NCBI GenBank assembly: GCA_002440125.1
Contig: DJRQ01000065.1
Coordinates: 1 to 64,000, forward strand
DNA from: Caryophanales bacterium UBA6356
Lineage (GTDB): Bacteria > Bacillota_I > Bacilli_A > RFN20 > CAG-826
Direction: 5' to 3'
DNA: 64,000 bases
The position numbers were made by a program, and so were the translations under genes. The notes beneath the pieces were generated by a model. The model was not told the origin of the DNA, did no database searches, and saw nothing but the letters and a program-made list of their open reading frames with translations. Below, piece after piece: positions 26,286 to 36,134 of this stretch. Within the stretch, counting starts at the first letter, position 1. The number at the start of each line of letters is the position of its first letter.

Positions 26286-27364
26286 TTTTCGATTTTCTTT
26301 CTCATTTTAAGAAGAGCGTGCTCCCTCAATTGACGGACTCTTTCTCGTGTTATCCCATAGCTTTTTCCGATGGACTCGAGGCTTTCAGGCTCTTTTCCCG
26401 CCAAGCCGAAGCTCCTTACGATGATATCCTTCTCGCGGTCATTAAGAACGAATAACGCTTCGTCCAACGCTTTTTCATTTTCTTCTTCGTTCAAAGAGTT
26501 TGGCGTCTCTTCTTCGGATGGATCTTTGATGATGGAACTGAATTCGTCGCCATCTTCGCCAATGGGGGCGTCAATGGATAAAGTATTAAACGGAAGGGAA
26601 GAACATTCTTCGATTTCCTTTCGCGATAGTTTCGTGATGTTGGAAAGCTCTTCTTCGGTTGGCGCGCGTCCCTTTTCCGAAATAAAAGAGTCTTGCTCTT
26701 TTTGAATGGTCCGATAGTTGTTCAAAAGCCTTGTTGGGATGCGGATAGGCCTTCCTTCGACCGTTAAAGCGTGTAGTACTGCTTGTTTAATCCACCAATG
26801 GGCGTAAGTCGAAAATTGGAAGCCTTTTTCGGGATCGAACTTTTCCACCGCTCTTTCTAATCCTAGATTCCCTTCCTGAATGATATCGATAAGAGGGAGA
26901 CTATGAACATTTTGGTATTTTTTGGCCACATAGACGACAAGACGAAGATTGCCAAGAATGATCTTGTTTTTCGCTTCTAACGCTTCTTGAATGTTTTTTT
27001 CGATGGCGCTGACGTCTTTTTTTGCTTTCTTGGCTTCTTCAAGCTCTTTTTCTAAGCGTGGAAGGGCTCGGTACGTTTTAAAAAGAGAAAGGGTCTCTTC
27101 CTCTCTTAAGCGCGGATATTTCCCCATTTCGTTGTAATAAAGGTTCAAAGGGTCGTTAATCGGGGCGTTAAGGCGTTCAAGTTTCTCTTCCTTTTGACTC
27201 ACCCCTTTCTTTTTGAGGGTCAAAAGGACGTTATTGAACTCTTCTTCCGAGAGATTATATTGGTCGAGCATCTCGAAAAGCTCTTCTTCGGTGAGGCCGC
27301 CTTTTTCTTTGCTTTTTGAAAGAATAGACTCCACTATCGTTTTAAGGGCGTTTGCTTTTTCCAT
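26282..27364 (-). CDS. Second sigma-70 family factor, RpoD paralogue
   Basis: A 360-residue sigma factor directly downstream of rpoD. A region-1.1-like N-terminus (about residues 5-58) is followed by region 1.2 (DPLNLYYNEMGKYPRL), region 2 (NLRLVVYVAKKYQ to RPIRIP), region 3 and region 4 (LNDREKDIIVRSFGL to a basic end). In region 2.4 it reads WWIKQAVLH: the Gln equivalent to E. coli Q437 is kept (Q194) but the T440 equivalent is Leu (L197). The helix-turn-helix keeps TRERVRQ. So it looks like an intact group 2 sigma with changed -10 contacts. It shares an operon with dnaG and rpoD; no anti-sigma gene is adjacent. Function unknown. Confidence 0.85.
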   Translation of the reverse strand: MEKANALKTIVESILSKSKEKGGLTEEELFEMLDQYNLSEEEFNNVLLTLKKKGVSQKEEKLERLNAPINDPLNLYYNEMGKYPRLREEETLSLFKTYRALPRLEKELEEAKKAKKDVSAIEKNIQEALEAKNKIILGNLRLVVYVAKKYQNVHSLPLIDIIQEGNLGLERAVEKFDPEKGFQFSTYAHWWIKQAVLHALTVEGRPIRIPTRLLNNYRTIQKEQDSFISEKGRAPTEEELSNITKLSRKEIEECSSLPFNTLSIDAPIGEDGDEFSSIIKDPSEEETPNSLNEEENEKALDEALFVLNDREKDIIVRSFGLAGKEPESLESIGKSYGITRERVRQLREHALLKMRKKIEK

Positions 27365-27366
27365 CG

Positions 27367-28749
27367 TTATTTATCTTTGGCGTGCGTTTCTGGACCATTG
27401 AAATACATATTATCGCGATAGTCGCCGAGTTTTTTGGCTCTTGTCGGATGACGCAACTTCCGAATGGCTTTGGCTTCGATTTGACGGATTCGTTCGCGGG
27501 TAACGCCGAATTCGCGGCCCACTTCTTCAAGGGTCCTTGGCCTATTGTCATCGAGCCCATAACGGAGGCGAAGGACTCTTTCTTCGCGGTCTGTTAAATC
27601 GCGCATGATATCGTAGAGTTCATCTTTAAGAAGAGATTTCGTCGTGAATTCTTCTGGGGATTGCGCCTCTTTATCTTCGATGAAATCGCCTAAATGAGAA
27701 TCGTCTTCTTCGCCGATTGGGGTTTCTAAGGAAACAGGTTCCAAGGCAATCCGCTGAATTTCGCGAATTCTCTCCGGCGATAAGGTGCCTTCCATGCGTT
27801 CGCTAATCTCCTCGGCCGTTGGGTCGCGCCCTAGTTCTTGGACGAGCTGTCTTTGAACGCGGGTCATTTTATTGATGGTTTCAACCATATGGACTGGGAT
27901 GCGGATGGTTCTCGCCTGGTCGGCAATGGCGCGAGTAATGGCTTGACGAATCCACCATGTCGCATAGGTAGAAAACTTAAAACCCTTCGTATAATCGAAT
28001 TTTTCGACTGCTTTTATAAGGCCCATGTTCCCTTCTTGGATAAGATCTAAGAAGTGCATGCCTCTTCCGACGTAGTGCTTTGCAATGGCTATTACCAAAC
28101 GCAAGTTGGCGGTAATGAGTTGGTCTTTAGCGGCACCGCCATCGGCGATGAGATATTTTGCTTCTCGAATGGCGCCTTCATCCCCTTTTTCTTGGATGCT
28201 TGGCAAATCTTCTTTCGCTTTTTCGCCAGCCGCAATCCTTTTGGCGAGTTCAGTCTCTTCTTTAGCGGTCAAAAGATTGACTTTTCCGATTTCTTTGAGG
28301 TACATCTTGACGGAGTCATTGACTTTGACTTCGCCCGATTGAACTTTGGAGAATTCGTCAATGTCTGCGATTTCCTCTTTCTCGCTTTCGTCGACGTCGT
28401 CATCCAGTTCGTCGTCTTCCTCGCCTTTCAATAAGTCGGCTTCCGTCGGACCGTTTTCGAGGGTTGCCTCTTCGTCTTCGTTGATGACGTTGACTTTGTT
28501 CTCGTGGAAGAAATCGATGACTCCGCTTAAATCGTCATCGCTCAAATCGTACTTTTGGAAGGCGTTATCGATTTCGTCCTGAGTAATGGAGTTGCCGTTC
28601 GCTTTCGCTTTTTTAAGGAGGTCTTTCTCGATCTTTTCAAGCGTTTTTAGACGTCCTTGGTTTTCTTCGTCTTCGTCGACGCTGATATCTAAATCAATTT
28701 CCTCTTCACGTTCTTCTTCGATTTTCTTTTTGGTTTTCTTTGTAGGCAT
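27367..28749 (-). CDS. rpoD: Primary RNA polymerase sigma factor RpoD (SigA)
   Basis: A 460-residue housekeeping sigma. The N-terminus has a charged start, region 1.1 (about residues 30-90) and an acidic stretch. Region 1.2 is [12 protein letters not shown]. Region 2 includes the canonical [18 protein letters not shown] and RTIRIPVHM. Region 4.2 is [20 protein letters not shown]. All -10 and -35 contact residues are the usual ones, in line with the TATAAT and TTGACA-like promoters seen in the window. It follows dnaG as in Bacillus and has an AAAGGA ribosome site. Confidence 0.95.
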   Translation of the reverse strand: MPTKKTKKKIEEEREEEIDLDISVDEDEENQGRLKTLEKIEKDLLKKAKANGNSITQDEIDNAFQKYDLSDDDLSGVIDFFHENKVNVINEDEEATLENGPTEADLLKGEEDDELDDDVDESEKEEIADIDEFSKVQSGEVKVNDSVKMYLKEIGKVNLLTAKEETELAKRIAAGEKAKEDLPSIQEKGDEGAIREAKYLIADGGAAKDQLITANLRLVIAIAKHYVGRGMHFLDLIQEGNMGLIKAVEKFDYTKGFKFSTYATWWIRQAITRAIADQARTIRIPVHMVETINKMTRVQRQLVQELGRDPTAEEISERMEGTLSPERIREIQRIALEPVSLETPIGEEDDSHLGDFIEDKEAQSPEEFTTKSLLKDELYDIMRDLTDREERVLRLRYGLDDNRPRTLEEVGREFGVTRERIRQIEAKAIRKLRHPTRAKKLGDYRDNMYFNGPETHAKDK

Positions 28750-28771
28750 GGGGCTCTTTTTCCTTTCTTTT

Positions 28772-30598
28772 TCATTCTTTCTTTTTGGTAGCTTGTCTTA
28801 GACGCGATTTATGGCGTTTCGCGTATTCTTTTAGAATCTCCGCTTGGGAACGGATATCCTTCCCTTCGAGGTCTTTCGACAACAAAGCGTCATCGCTCAT
28901 CCTCGCTCTTTCTTCGCCTATGGCTTCGGCGCAGGCTTGGAGTTGTTCGAGACTGAAGGAAGGGTGATAGGTATCATCGGAAACATCATTTATGGTAGCG
29001 ATAAGGCCATCTTTGTTTTCCTCTTCGTCGTTGGTCTCGATATCGCCAAGCAAGAGAGGCAAGGATATCTTTTCCTTTCTTTTCTGAACATAGTCGATGA
29101 TGTAATTCGCGATTTCGTTGTAATTAGGACTCGTGAAGTTATCGATATTCTTCTTGAAGAACTCCACCGCTTCAGGATAAAGAAGCATGTAATAGAGAGT
29201 TTCTCTTTCGGCTTTGAAAAGCCTTTTTCGGAAACGTTGTTCGGGGTGGAATTTTGAAAGCTCTATTTCTTCGGAGTAATCAATCTCTTCCTCTGTTTTT
29301 TCGCCAGGTTCAGCTTTGTTTATTTCTTCCCTTATGGCTTCCTTTTCGTATCCGGTTGCCTTAGCGAGCCTAATGATCGTGTTTTCTCTTTCAAGGCCTG
29401 GAGGGATATTTCGAAGCTGAGGTATGAAATAATGCATGACTTTGGAACGCTCTTCAGGAGTTTTTAGGTTCCGGACGTTGGTGTAATAATTGACTTGGAA
29501 GGTGAAGGGATCGACCAAATTGTTCATTTTGGCGACCAATTCATGGGCTCCGCCTTCTTGATAGATGTCGTCTGGATCCCGTAAATCGCCTGGATTGCTG
29601 ACTAATCGGAAAGCAAGGCCGGCTTTATTGAGCTGGGTGATGATTTTCATCATTCCTTCTTGCCCTGGAGCGTCGCCGTCCAAGCAAACACGGACTTCCG
29701 CATTCAATTGCCGAAGTAGCATTATCTGCTCTGCCGTAAGGCTTGTTCCCATTAGAGCGAGCGCGCTTTCTAAGCCCGCTCTTCCCAAAGCCATTACATC
29801 CATAAAGCCCTCTAAGAGGTAAACATATCCGGCATGGCGAGCAATAGGCCTCACGTTGTGATAATTGTAAAGGAGCTTACCTTTTTTGAAGATCGGAGTT
29901 TCGGGCGAGTTGATATACTTCGCGGTATCATTGTCAAGAAGCCTTCTCGCGCTATATCCCACCACTTGTCCTTGGGGGTTTTTAAGCGGGAACATAAGCC
30001 TTCCCGCATTCGAATCGCTCATGCCCTCGGCTTTGGCCATGGCAATTCCGATATCTTCTATCGCCTTGACGGAATGGCCTCTTTTAAGTAGGTATTCAAT
30101 TGTTTTGCGACCGTCTTGAAGGCTATAGCCGAGGCCGTATTTTTGAATATCTTGTTGCGATATTCCTCTTTTTTTAAGGTAATCGCGTGCTATTTGGGCC
30201 TCTGGGGTTGTTAAACCATATTCGTAGAATTTCTGTAAATCGTTGATGCAGGAATAAAGGGAGGCGGTTCGTGCATCAATTTTGGGCAAGAACGAATCTT
30301 CTTTCAAACGTGGGTCTTTTATTCCCATGATATCGGCCACTTTTTTTAAGGCCTCAAAGAAGGAACAGTGTTCGTATTTCTCTACGAAAGAAATGGCGTT
30401 GCCGCTTGCTCCACAAGCAAAACATTTAAAAATTTGCTTCTCTTGGGAGATGCTCATGGATGGGTGATGGTCATCGTGAAAAGGACAGACCGATGCGAAA
30501 TTTCGGCCTTTCTTTATGACAGGAATGTAAGCCGAAATGACGGTCACAATGTCCGTTTCCGAAAGAATGCTATCGACTAAAGGGCGGATATCGTTCAT
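28772..30598 (-). CDS. dnaG: DNA primase
   Basis: A 608-residue DnaG. The CHC2 zinc-binding domain has CPFH near residue 38 and CFACGASG near 59. The TOPRIM catalytic core has [13 protein letters not shown] near 260 and [11 protein letters not shown] near 310. A C-terminal helicase-binding domain of about 150 residues follows. It makes RNA primers for lagging-strand synthesis. The ATG at 30598 has an AGAGGT ribosome site and lies 12 bases after glyQS. Confidence 0.95.
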   Translation of the reverse strand: MNDIRPLVDSILSETDIVTVISAYIPVIKKGRNFASVCPFHDDHHPSMSISQEKQIFKCFACGASGNAISFVEKYEHCSFFEALKKVADIMGIKDPRLKEDSFLPKIDARTASLYSCINDLQKFYEYGLTTPEAQIARDYLKKRGISQQDIQKYGLGYSLQDGRKTIEYLLKRGHSVKAIEDIGIAMAKAEGMSDSNAGRLMFPLKNPQGQVVGYSARRLLDNDTAKYINSPETPIFKKGKLLYNYHNVRPIARHAGYVYLLEGFMDVMALGRAGLESALALMGTSLTAEQIMLLRQLNAEVRVCLDGDAPGQEGMMKIITQLNKAGLAFRLVSNPGDLRDPDDIYQEGGAHELVAKMNNLVDPFTFQVNYYTNVRNLKTPEERSKVMHYFIPQLRNIPPGLERENTIIRLAKATGYEKEAIREEINKAEPGEKTEEEIDYSEEIELSKFHPEQRFRKRLFKAERETLYYMLLYPEAVEFFKKNIDNFTSPNYNEIANYIIDYVQKRKEKISLPLLLGDIETNDEEENKDGLIATINDVSDDTYHPSFSLEQLQACAEAIGEERARMSDDALLSKDLEGKDIRSQAEILKEYAKRHKSRLRQATKKKE

Positions 30599-30610
30599 GC
30601 GACCTCTTTT

Positions 30611-31990
30611 TTAATAGAAACACTTCTCATTGAAGAAGTTGGTAAGCTCTGCGATAGGAAGTCGGATTTGCTTCATCGAATCCCTTTCGCGGATCGTCAC
30701 TTGACCGTCGTTTTCCGTTTCGAAATCAATCGTGATGCAATAAGGAGTTCCGATTTCGTCTTGGCGGCGGTAGCGTTTTCCGATAGAACCCGTGACGTCG
30801 TAGGTAACCATGAAATATGGGTTAAGAAGTTTCAAAACTTCCATCGCTTTCCCTTCAAGCTTTTTGCTTAATGGCAAAATGGCGGCTTTATACGGGGCGA
30901 GGGCGGGAAGCAAATGCATGAGGACGCGTGTGTCCCCTCCTTCCAAGGCTTCTTCGTCGTAGGCGTCTACCATGGTCATGAGCATCAAACGATCAAGTCC
31001 CATGGAAGGCTCGATAACGTAAGGAAGGTAGCGTTCGTTGGTCTCAGGATCGAAATAGGTGAGATCTTGCTTGCTATATTCCTGATGTCTTTTCAAATCG
31101 TAATCGGTGCGATCGGCAACGCCTAAAATCTCTCCCCATCCGATGGAAGGGAAGTCATATTCGACATCGGTCGTTGCTTTACTGTAGAAAGCCAATTCAG
31201 CCGGCTCGTGGTCGCGAAAACGGAGGTTTTCCGCTTTCGGTCCGAGCGATTCAACGAATTTGAGGCAATACTCTTTCCAATATTTGAACCATTCCAAATC
31301 CGTTCCCGGTTTGCAAAAGAACTCCATCTCCATTTGTTCGAATTCGCGGGTTCTGAATGTAAAGTTTCCAGGCGTGATTTCGTTACGGAAACTCTTGCCG
31401 GAATTGCAAATGCCGAAAGGCAACTTTTTGCGGGCGCTTCTTTGCACGTTCTTGAAATTCACGAAGACGCCTTGAGCTGTTTCCGGACGCAAGTAAACGA
31501 GGGAACTTCCATCCTCGGTGACGCCGATATGGGTCTTGAACATCATGTTGAATTTGCGAATCGGAGTGAAATCGCTCTTTCCGCATTCTGGGCAAACCAA
31601 TTTATGCGTTTTTATGAAGGCATCCATGTCTTCGAATGTCATTGCATCCGTATCGACATCGGGATATTGGGCCTTGATGAGTTCATCAGCCCGATGACGG
31701 GCTTTGCAAGACTTGCAATCGATCATAGGGTCGTTGAAAGTGGAGACGTGTCCAGTCGCTTCCCACACCTTCGGATTCATCAAAATGGCAGCATCCAAAC
31801 CTACATTCGTTGGCGACTCTTGGACGAATCTCTTCCACCAGCAGCCGCGGATGTTTCTTTTTAATTCGGCACCTAATGGACCATAGTCCCAAGTGTTTGA
31901 TAAGCCACCATAGATCGCAGAACCGGCGTAGACATAACCCGTCGCTTGTAAATGGGTGACGATTTTCTCGAATGTGAATTTTGAAGCCAT
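30611..31990 (-). CDS. glyQS: Glycyl-tRNA synthetase (homodimeric class II type)
   Basis: A 459-residue single-chain GlyRS. Class II motifs and family marks include [20 protein letters not shown] at the start, [18 protein letters not shown] (metal-binding insert with CPECGKSDF later), a motif 2 region [20 protein letters not shown], and a motif 3 region [14 protein letters not shown]. It is the homodimeric type, not the alpha2beta2 glyQ/glyS pair. The start at 31990 has an AGAGGAAAA ribosome site; upstream ATG/TTG codons add no family sequence. It has its own likely promoter at 32017-32044. No T-box leader is visible in the 70-base gap. Confidence 0.94.
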   Translation of the reverse strand: MASKFTFEKIVTHLQATGYVYAGSAIYGGLSNTWDYGPLGAELKRNIRGCWWKRFVQESPTNVGLDAAILMNPKVWEATGHVSTFNDPMIDCKSCKARHRADELIKAQYPDVDTDAMTFEDMDAFIKTHKLVCPECGKSDFTPIRKFNMMFKTHIGVTEDGSSLVYLRPETAQGVFVNFKNVQRSARKKLPFGICNSGKSFRNEITPGNFTFRTREFEQMEMEFFCKPGTDLEWFKYWKEYCLKFVESLGPKAENLRFRDHEPAELAFYSKATTDVEYDFPSIGWGEILGVADRTDYDLKRHQEYSKQDLTYFDPETNERYLPYVIEPSMGLDRLMLMTMVDAYDEEALEGGDTRVLMHLLPALAPYKAAILPLSKKLEGKAMEVLKLLNPYFMVTYDVTGSIGKRYRRQDEIGTPYCITIDFETENDGQVTIRERDSMKQIRLPIAELTNFFNEKCFY

Positions 31991-32016
31991 TGTTTTCCTC
32001 TTTTTATAACAAAAGA

Positions 32017-32044
32017 AGTTTAATGGTCTTTCTACGTATGTCAA
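32017..32044 (-). promoter_or_regulatory. Internal promoter for glyQS
   Basis: On the minus strand TTGACA, 16 bases, TAAACT (4 of 6 to consensus), in the gap between recO and glyQS. It would give glyQS-dnaG-rpoD expression separate from the upstream era-recO genes. Confidence 0.55.
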
Positions 32045-32060
32045 CACACTTTAAGTGAAC

Positions 32061-32798
32061 CTAAAATGCCGATAGAAGCTTTAAAGAAGCTATTTTAACG
32101 CCAAAGCCGTATTCCACGAAATCGCCCCACTCCCGCAAGAGCGATAACGCTGTTTTTTTAGCGAATGAAATCGTTCCCATTTTTTCTATTGGCGCCAAAA
32201 AGGCGAAGCGAATGACTTTAAGCTCATAAGCGCTTTTCCTTTCGCTTTCGCTTTGGATGTCGTTTTTGCAAATGAAGCCTCCGTCGGCGTAAGAAAGGCC
32301 GACGATGTTCCTTTTGCCTTGGCAACGAACGCACTTGGAGACATCCAGGGCGATGCCGTTTTCCTTTAAGATCTTGGCGAAGAAAAGAAGACAAGCGCTC
32401 AAGGGGTCAAAACCTTCGTTTATGTTTTTGAGCGTTTCATCCAAGACCTCATAAACATTTTGAAAATTCGTCAATTCGTTGGTGAAAGTCCTTAGAAGCT
32501 CTCCTAGAAAATTTAAGGCAAAAATCCTATCGATATCATCGTTTGCGCTCATCGTTCTTTCGATGGTCGCTTCCTTTAGAGAAAGACCGCCTTGGATTCC
32601 CTCGAAAAGGGTGTATTTCCCTTTCGTCAGCATTAAAAGAGAGGAGGCGTTTTTGCTGGTCACCTTTTTTGTTCCGCGTGCCAAAAAAGAAAAACGTCCT
32701 TTCCTTGTGATAAGCTCAACTATTTGGTCGTTATCCTTGAAATCAACGGTCCTAATGACTATTCCTTCGAGGGTTTTAACTTCTTTTCTTATTGCCAT
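32061..32798 (-). CDS. recO: DNA repair protein RecO
   Basis: A 245-residue RecO. An N-terminal OB-fold opens with KTLEGIVIRTVDFKDNDQIVELIT and contains FLARGTKK; a helical middle and a partial zinc motif (CVRCQ near 160) follow. RecO loads RecA on SSB-coated DNA with RecR. It overlaps era by 23 bases, the conserved era-recO order. Confidence 0.9.
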   Translation of the reverse strand: MAIRKEVKTLEGIVIRTVDFKDNDQIVELITRKGRFSFLARGTKKVTSKNASSLLMLTKGKYTLFEGIQGGLSLKEATIERTMSANDDIDRIFALNFLGELLRTFTNELTNFQNVYEVLDETLKNINEGFDPLSACLLFFAKILKENGIALDVSKCVRCQGKRNIVGLSYADGGFICKNDIQSESERKSAYELKVIRFAFLAPIEKMGTISFAKKTALSLLREWGDFVEYGFGVKIASLKLLSAF

Positions 32799-33669
32799 AG
32801 CCGACTTTCAAGAGCTTTCTTGGGTCGTTCCTCCAGTTCTCGAGCACCTCTACGTTGCAATAAAGGCTTACGTTCATTTTCCACATGCTTTCCAATTCGT
32901 GGCGGCTCCGCATGGATATTTTCTTTATCATATCGCCGCTTTTGCCGACGATAATGGCTTTCTGATTGTTCTTCGAACAGTAAATAGTTGCCTTGATAAG
33001 GGCGGCCTTATTGTCTTCTTTCGCTTCGAAAGAATCGATAACAACGGCGCAATCATGAGGGATTTCTTCCTTTAAGAAATGTAAAAGGCTCTCGCGAATC
33101 ACTTCTTTGGCGGTAAAGGGCCTATCCTTATCCGTGATGACGTCTTCCGGATAAAATGGCAAGCCTTCTGGCAAAGCCTCTTTGAGAGCGAGCTTAATAT
33201 CTTTCAAGCCAAAATTTTTTAGCGCGCTTATTTCTATGATCTCATAATCTTTGGCGGTTTCTTTAAAATGCGCTTTTATCTCTTCCATCCGAGGAAGACG
33301 AACCTTATCGATCTTATTGAGCAAAAGGAATTTCGGCTTATCGAGCTTGATGCTTTTTAGGAAGGCATCGTCTTGTTCGAAAGAATCGATGGAGCAGTCC
33401 ACCAAATAGCAAAGGGCATCCACATCGCTAAGCGAGCGACGGGCGGCGTGGTACATCGCTTTATAAAGAGCTTCTTCTCCTTCGAAGAGCCCAGGAGTAT
33501 CCACATAAACTATTTGGAGATCCTTTTCGTTGTATATTCCCAAAATATCGTCTCTTGTCGTCTGACTCCGGGGCGAGACTATCGACACCTTTTTGCTTAA
33601 GATTGCATTCAAAAGGGTGCTTTTGCCAGCGTTTGGTCTCCCTAAGAGGGCTACAAATCCTGTTTTCAT
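32776..33669 (-). CDS. era: GTPase Era
   Basis: A 297-residue Era: G1 GRPNAGKST at residues 10-18, G3 DTPGLFEG near 58, G4 NKIDKVRL near 120, and a C-terminal KH domain with VIVGKSGDMIKKI near 245. It matures 16S rRNA and the 30S subunit. It begins at the TAATG junction with cdd (1-base overlap). Confidence 0.95.
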   Translation of the reverse strand: MKTGFVALLGRPNAGKSTLLNAILSKKVSIVSPRSQTTRDDILGIYNEKDLQIVYVDTPGLFEGEEALYKAMYHAARRSLSDVDALCYLVDCSIDSFEQDDAFLKSIKLDKPKFLLLNKIDKVRLPRMEEIKAHFKETAKDYEIIEISALKNFGLKDIKLALKEALPEGLPFYPEDVITDKDRPFTAKEVIRESLLHFLKEEIPHDCAVVIDSFEAKEDNKAALIKATIYCSKNNQKAIIVGKSGDMIKKISMRSRHELESMWKMNVSLYCNVEVLENWRNDPRKLLKVGYGNKKRS

Positions 33670-34067
33670 TAGATTTCATCTCCATAAAAGGCGAAAGGAA
33701 GGAGCTCTTCGATGGTCGTTTGGCGAATCTCGCCCTTGGTGTTAGCCAAATAAATCGGCGCTTCTTCAGGATAAAGTTCACTGAGGACCTGTCGGCATAA
33801 GCCACATGGCGAAGCGACTTCATCGGTATCGGTTATTATCGCTAAAGCGACAAAGTCTTCCTTCGTTTTCCCTTCCATCATCGCGTGATACAGGGCGTTT
33901 CTCTCGGCGCATATGCCACAAGGAAATGAGCTATTTTCAACATTGGCTCCCAAATAAATGGATCCATCTTGGCATAGGATCGCCGCTCCTACGGGGAAAT
34001 GGGAATAAGGCGAATAGGAAAGCTCCATGGCTTCTTTGGCTTTCTCGACGAGCTCAGTTGATAGCAT
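33669..34067 (-). CDS. cdd: Cytidine deaminase
   Basis: A 132-residue homotetrameric-type Cdd. The catalytic zinc site is CAE in FPCGICAERNALYHAM near residue 53 and PCGLCRQVLSE near 87; the substrate loop SYSPYSHFPVGAA is near 17. It converts (deoxy)cytidine to (deoxy)uridine in salvage, next to DeoB and DeoC functions in the window. It has an AAGGAG ribosome site and overlaps ybeY by 14 bases. Confidence 0.94.
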   Translation of the reverse strand: MLSTELVEKAKEAMELSYSPYSHFPVGAAILCQDGSIYLGANVENSSFPCGICAERNALYHAMMEGKTKEDFVALAIITDTDEVASPCGLCRQVLSELYPEEAPIYLANTKGEIRQTTIEELLPFAFYGDEI

Positions 34068-34524
34068 CTTCGTTCTCCTTGGATAGAATCTTCTCTTGAA
34101 GAGGGAACATCACTCCTTCCTCTTCTTTTGTTTGATGGTCATAGCCAAGCAAATGCAAAAGGCCATGAACGAAAAGGAAGCCAAGTTCCCTATCGAGGCT
34201 ATTTCCTATCGCTTTCGCTTGCCGTTTGGCTTGGGGGAGGCATATGAGAATCTCGCCGAGCATGCGGAGAGTCGTTTCATCGTTTATTTGATCTTTGGGG
34301 TCTTTATCGTCGTTGAAAGCGAAGCTGATAACATCGGTCACTCGATCGACATTCCGATAATTCTTGTTGATTTCGTGAATCGTCTTATCGTCTACCAGAG
34401 ATACATCCACTTCGTAGTTTGTTTTAATGCCGAGCATTTCGAAAGCGATTCTTTCCAATTCTTTGTATCGCTCGGCGAGTTTGTCCCAAACGGGATCAAG
34501 ATTGTTTTCGAAAAGTAAATCCAT
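34054..34524 (-). CDS. ybeY: Endoribonuclease YbeY
   Basis: A 156-residue YbeY with the zinc motif HGLLHLLGYDH near residue 120 and the earlier NRVTDVISF-like segment (RNVDRVTDVISFAF). It acts in 16S rRNA 3' maturation and ribosome quality control. It is the first gene of the ybeY-cdd-era-recO run. phoH, which often precedes it, is not there; the C39-like gene follows its upstream gap instead. Confidence 0.92.
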   Translation of the reverse strand: MDLLFENNLDPVWDKLAERYKELERIAFEMLGIKTNYEVDVSLVDDKTIHEINKNYRNVDRVTDVISFAFNDDKDPKDQINDETTLRMLGEILICLPQAKRQAKAIGNSLDRELGFLFVHGLLHLLGYDHQTKEEEGVMFPLQEKILSKENEDAIN

Positions 34525-34569
34525 GCCAATACATTAGCATAAAGCCCATCTTTTTAATAGATGACGATG

Positions 34570-35763
34570 TCATGGCTTTCGCTTGAAGTTTGCTCGGAAA
34601 TAAGCTTCGCTCTTTTTCCGTTCCTCCTCCTTTTCTAAGGCTTCCAAAAAAGGACTATAGGTTTCTAAGACGGCCACAAGAGCGAAAAATTCGAAAAGGA
34701 AGAAATTTGTTTCGATGCGTTTTTCGATTAAAGGAGGCAAGAAAGAGAGAAGGAGAGCGAAGGCAAGGTCGAAAAAGCGATGGTATTCGCTTTTTCGCGA
34801 GAGGGTGGTGATTTTCTTTTCAAAGGAAAGGTAATTTTTAAACGCCTTGTCGCTTTTTTCTTCCCTTTCCAAAGACAAGAGATGTTCTTCCTCCGAGGAT
34901 AAATCCATTTTTTCTTTCAACGATAGAGGTTTAAAAACCAATAAGGACAAGGTCGATTCCAATATCATAAAAAGAGCGCTAAGCAAGAAAGATGGGGTAT
35001 TGATTCCAAAGACGACAAGAGTCCCGATAAGGCAAATAGGCGCTTCGACAAAAGTTCTCAAGCGGAAGAAAAGGCTTTTCTTGAAATCCAAATAACGTTT
35101 GTATTTTTCAGTTAAATCCCCTTTCTTTTCAAAAAGCGAAGGCAAATAGACTTTGTCGAATCGTTGCATCTCAAGTCGTATCGCTTCTTTTTCCAATATC
35201 AGAAATAGACCGGCGAGGGCAAGAAAGAGAATCGTCAGATAAACTGGCTTCTCCCCTTCGAAAAAATAAAAGGAAAGGAAAAAGGATAGGCTTGATAATA
35301 AAAAGAGGGAAAGAATGGATAAGAGCCCTTTGAAAGTGAGGTAATGTTCTTTTTTATAGGAGCATTTCCCCTTCTTTTGGAGTTTGCCTTCACCATAGAC
35401 TCCTGTCCACTTTTCGAGGAGCTCCTCGAGGGAAACAGAAGTTTCCCCGATATCCGGATCATACAAAACGAAGCCGTTGCCCTTCTTTTTCTTAAGGTAA
35501 ACAAGATGATTCTCGTTTTTGCCCTCAAGAAGCAGAAGCAAAGGGAAAGTTTTGTTCTCCTCGATGCTTTTTTTGTTGTTTGCCTTTTTCCAAAGGAGAG
35601 AGACCCCTTCTTTCTCAGCCAGTAATTTTAACTCCTCCAAAGACTTGGCGCCTTTTTCCTCCAAATACTCGTAATTCCGATCCTTTTTAAGAAAGACGAG
35701 CAACATCTTTAAGGAAGCTAAGCCGCATCCTCCCTTATCCCCGGCGTAAATTAATTGTTCCAT
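34570..35763 (-). CDS. Peptidase C39-like domain fused to ABC-exporter membrane domain, no ATPase
   Basis: About 397 residues from the ATG at 35763 (413 if the ATG at 35811 is used, but that codon lies inside the rpsU terminator). Residues 1-125 look like a peptidase C39 domain of bacteriocin exporters: Cys13 in GGCGLASLKML, His86 in ENHLVYL, Asp102 in LYDPDIGET. About six hydrophobic segments follow (between residues 140 and 370), as in a type I ABC exporter, ending at the coil that would lead into the ATPase domain. The protein stops there: no Walker motifs. It may be a natural ATPase-less derivative, need an ATPase in trans, or be a truncation. No leader peptide gene is seen nearby. Confidence 0.6.
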   Translation of the reverse strand: MEQLIYAGDKGGCGLASLKMLLVFLKKDRNYEYLEEKGAKSLEELKLLAEKEGVSLLWKKANNKKSIEENKTFPLLLLLEGKNENHLVYLKKKKGNGFVLYDPDIGETSVSLEELLEKWTGVYGEGKLQKKGKCSYKKEHYLTFKGLLSILSLFLLSSLSFFLSFYFFEGEKPVYLTILFLALAGLFLILEKEAIRLEMQRFDKVYLPSLFEKKGDLTEKYKRYLDFKKSLFFRLRTFVEAPICLIGTLVVFGINTPSFLLSALFMILESTLSLLVFKPLSLKEKMDLSSEEEHLLSLEREEKSDKAFKNYLSFEKKITTLSRKSEYHRFFDLAFALLLSFLPPLIEKRIETNFFLFEFFALVAVLETYSPFLEALEKEEERKKSEAYFRANFKRKP

Positions 35764-35798
35764 CGATAAGAGATAGAGGGGATTTTCGTTTTTTGTTT

Positions 35799-35828
35799 CA
35801 AAAAAATCCATCCCTTTCGAGATGGATT
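35799..35828 (-). terminator. Terminator of rpsU
   Basis: On the minus strand AATCCATC, loop of 8, GATGGATT, then a T tract; a perfect 8-base-pair stem just after the rpsU stop. The longest possible start codon of the next gene (35811) is buried in it. Confidence 0.85.
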
Positions 35829-35832
35829 GCTT

Positions 35833-36009
35833 TTAATACTTCTTGCGACGAGCAAGCTCGCTTTTCATTTTGCGACGGAGAGCGGTTTTAAGGAAGAATT
35901 CACGTTTACGGGATTCAAGAAGAATTCCGCTTTTGTTAACGCTTCTTTTGAAGCGACGCATGCCTTCGTCGAGGGTTTCGCCTTCGCGAAGAACTGTTTT
36001 GACGGCCAT
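35833..36009 (-). CDS. rpsU: 30S ribosomal protein S21
   Basis: A 58-residue S21, starting [20 protein letters not shown], with the basic tail [14 protein letters not shown]. The ATG at 36009 has an AAGGTG ribosome site; an in-frame GTG three codons earlier is part of that site. It is a single-gene transcript ended by the hairpin at 35799-35828. A TAAAAT box near 36046 may be its -10. Confidence 0.94.
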   Translation of the reverse strand: MAVKTVLREGETLDEGMRRFKRSVNKSGILLESRKREFFLKTALRRKMKSELARRKKY

Positions 36010-36098
36010 GAGATTCACCTTCTTTCCGTAACGCCACCAATTTTACCTTCCTTCTTCGCTAAATGAAAGATTTTTTCTTATCTTTATCGTTGCTTCTA

Positions 36099-36127
36099 TT
36101 GAAAGGCCTGAATCAAGATTTTAAAAT
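36099..36127 (+). promoter_or_regulatory. Promoter of the glycosyltransferase gene, leaderless type
   Basis: TTGAAA (36099-36104), 17 bases, TAAAAT (36122-36127), then seven bases to the ATG at 36135. It is a near-consensus promoter whose start site would fall at or next to the start codon. This also argues against the longer frame from 36063. Confidence 0.65.
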
Positions 36128-36134
36128 TTTCGAT

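Noticed and set aside
31208..31864. A 218-codon plus-strand frame opposite glyQS
   Set aside because: It is antisense to a well-conserved synthetase and shows no motif or ribosome site.
31991..32060. T-box riboswitch before glyQS
   Set aside because: The 70-base gap is too short for a T-box and shows no specifier or antiterminator elements.
35764..35811. Longer start for the C39-like gene at 35811
   Set aside because: That ATG lies inside the rpsU terminator stem, and the 16 extra residues precede the normal C39 domain start.
36063..36134. Longer glycosyltransferase frame starting at 36063
   Set aside because: The extra 24 residues are not family-like, have no ribosome site, and a near-consensus promoter lies downstream of that ATG.
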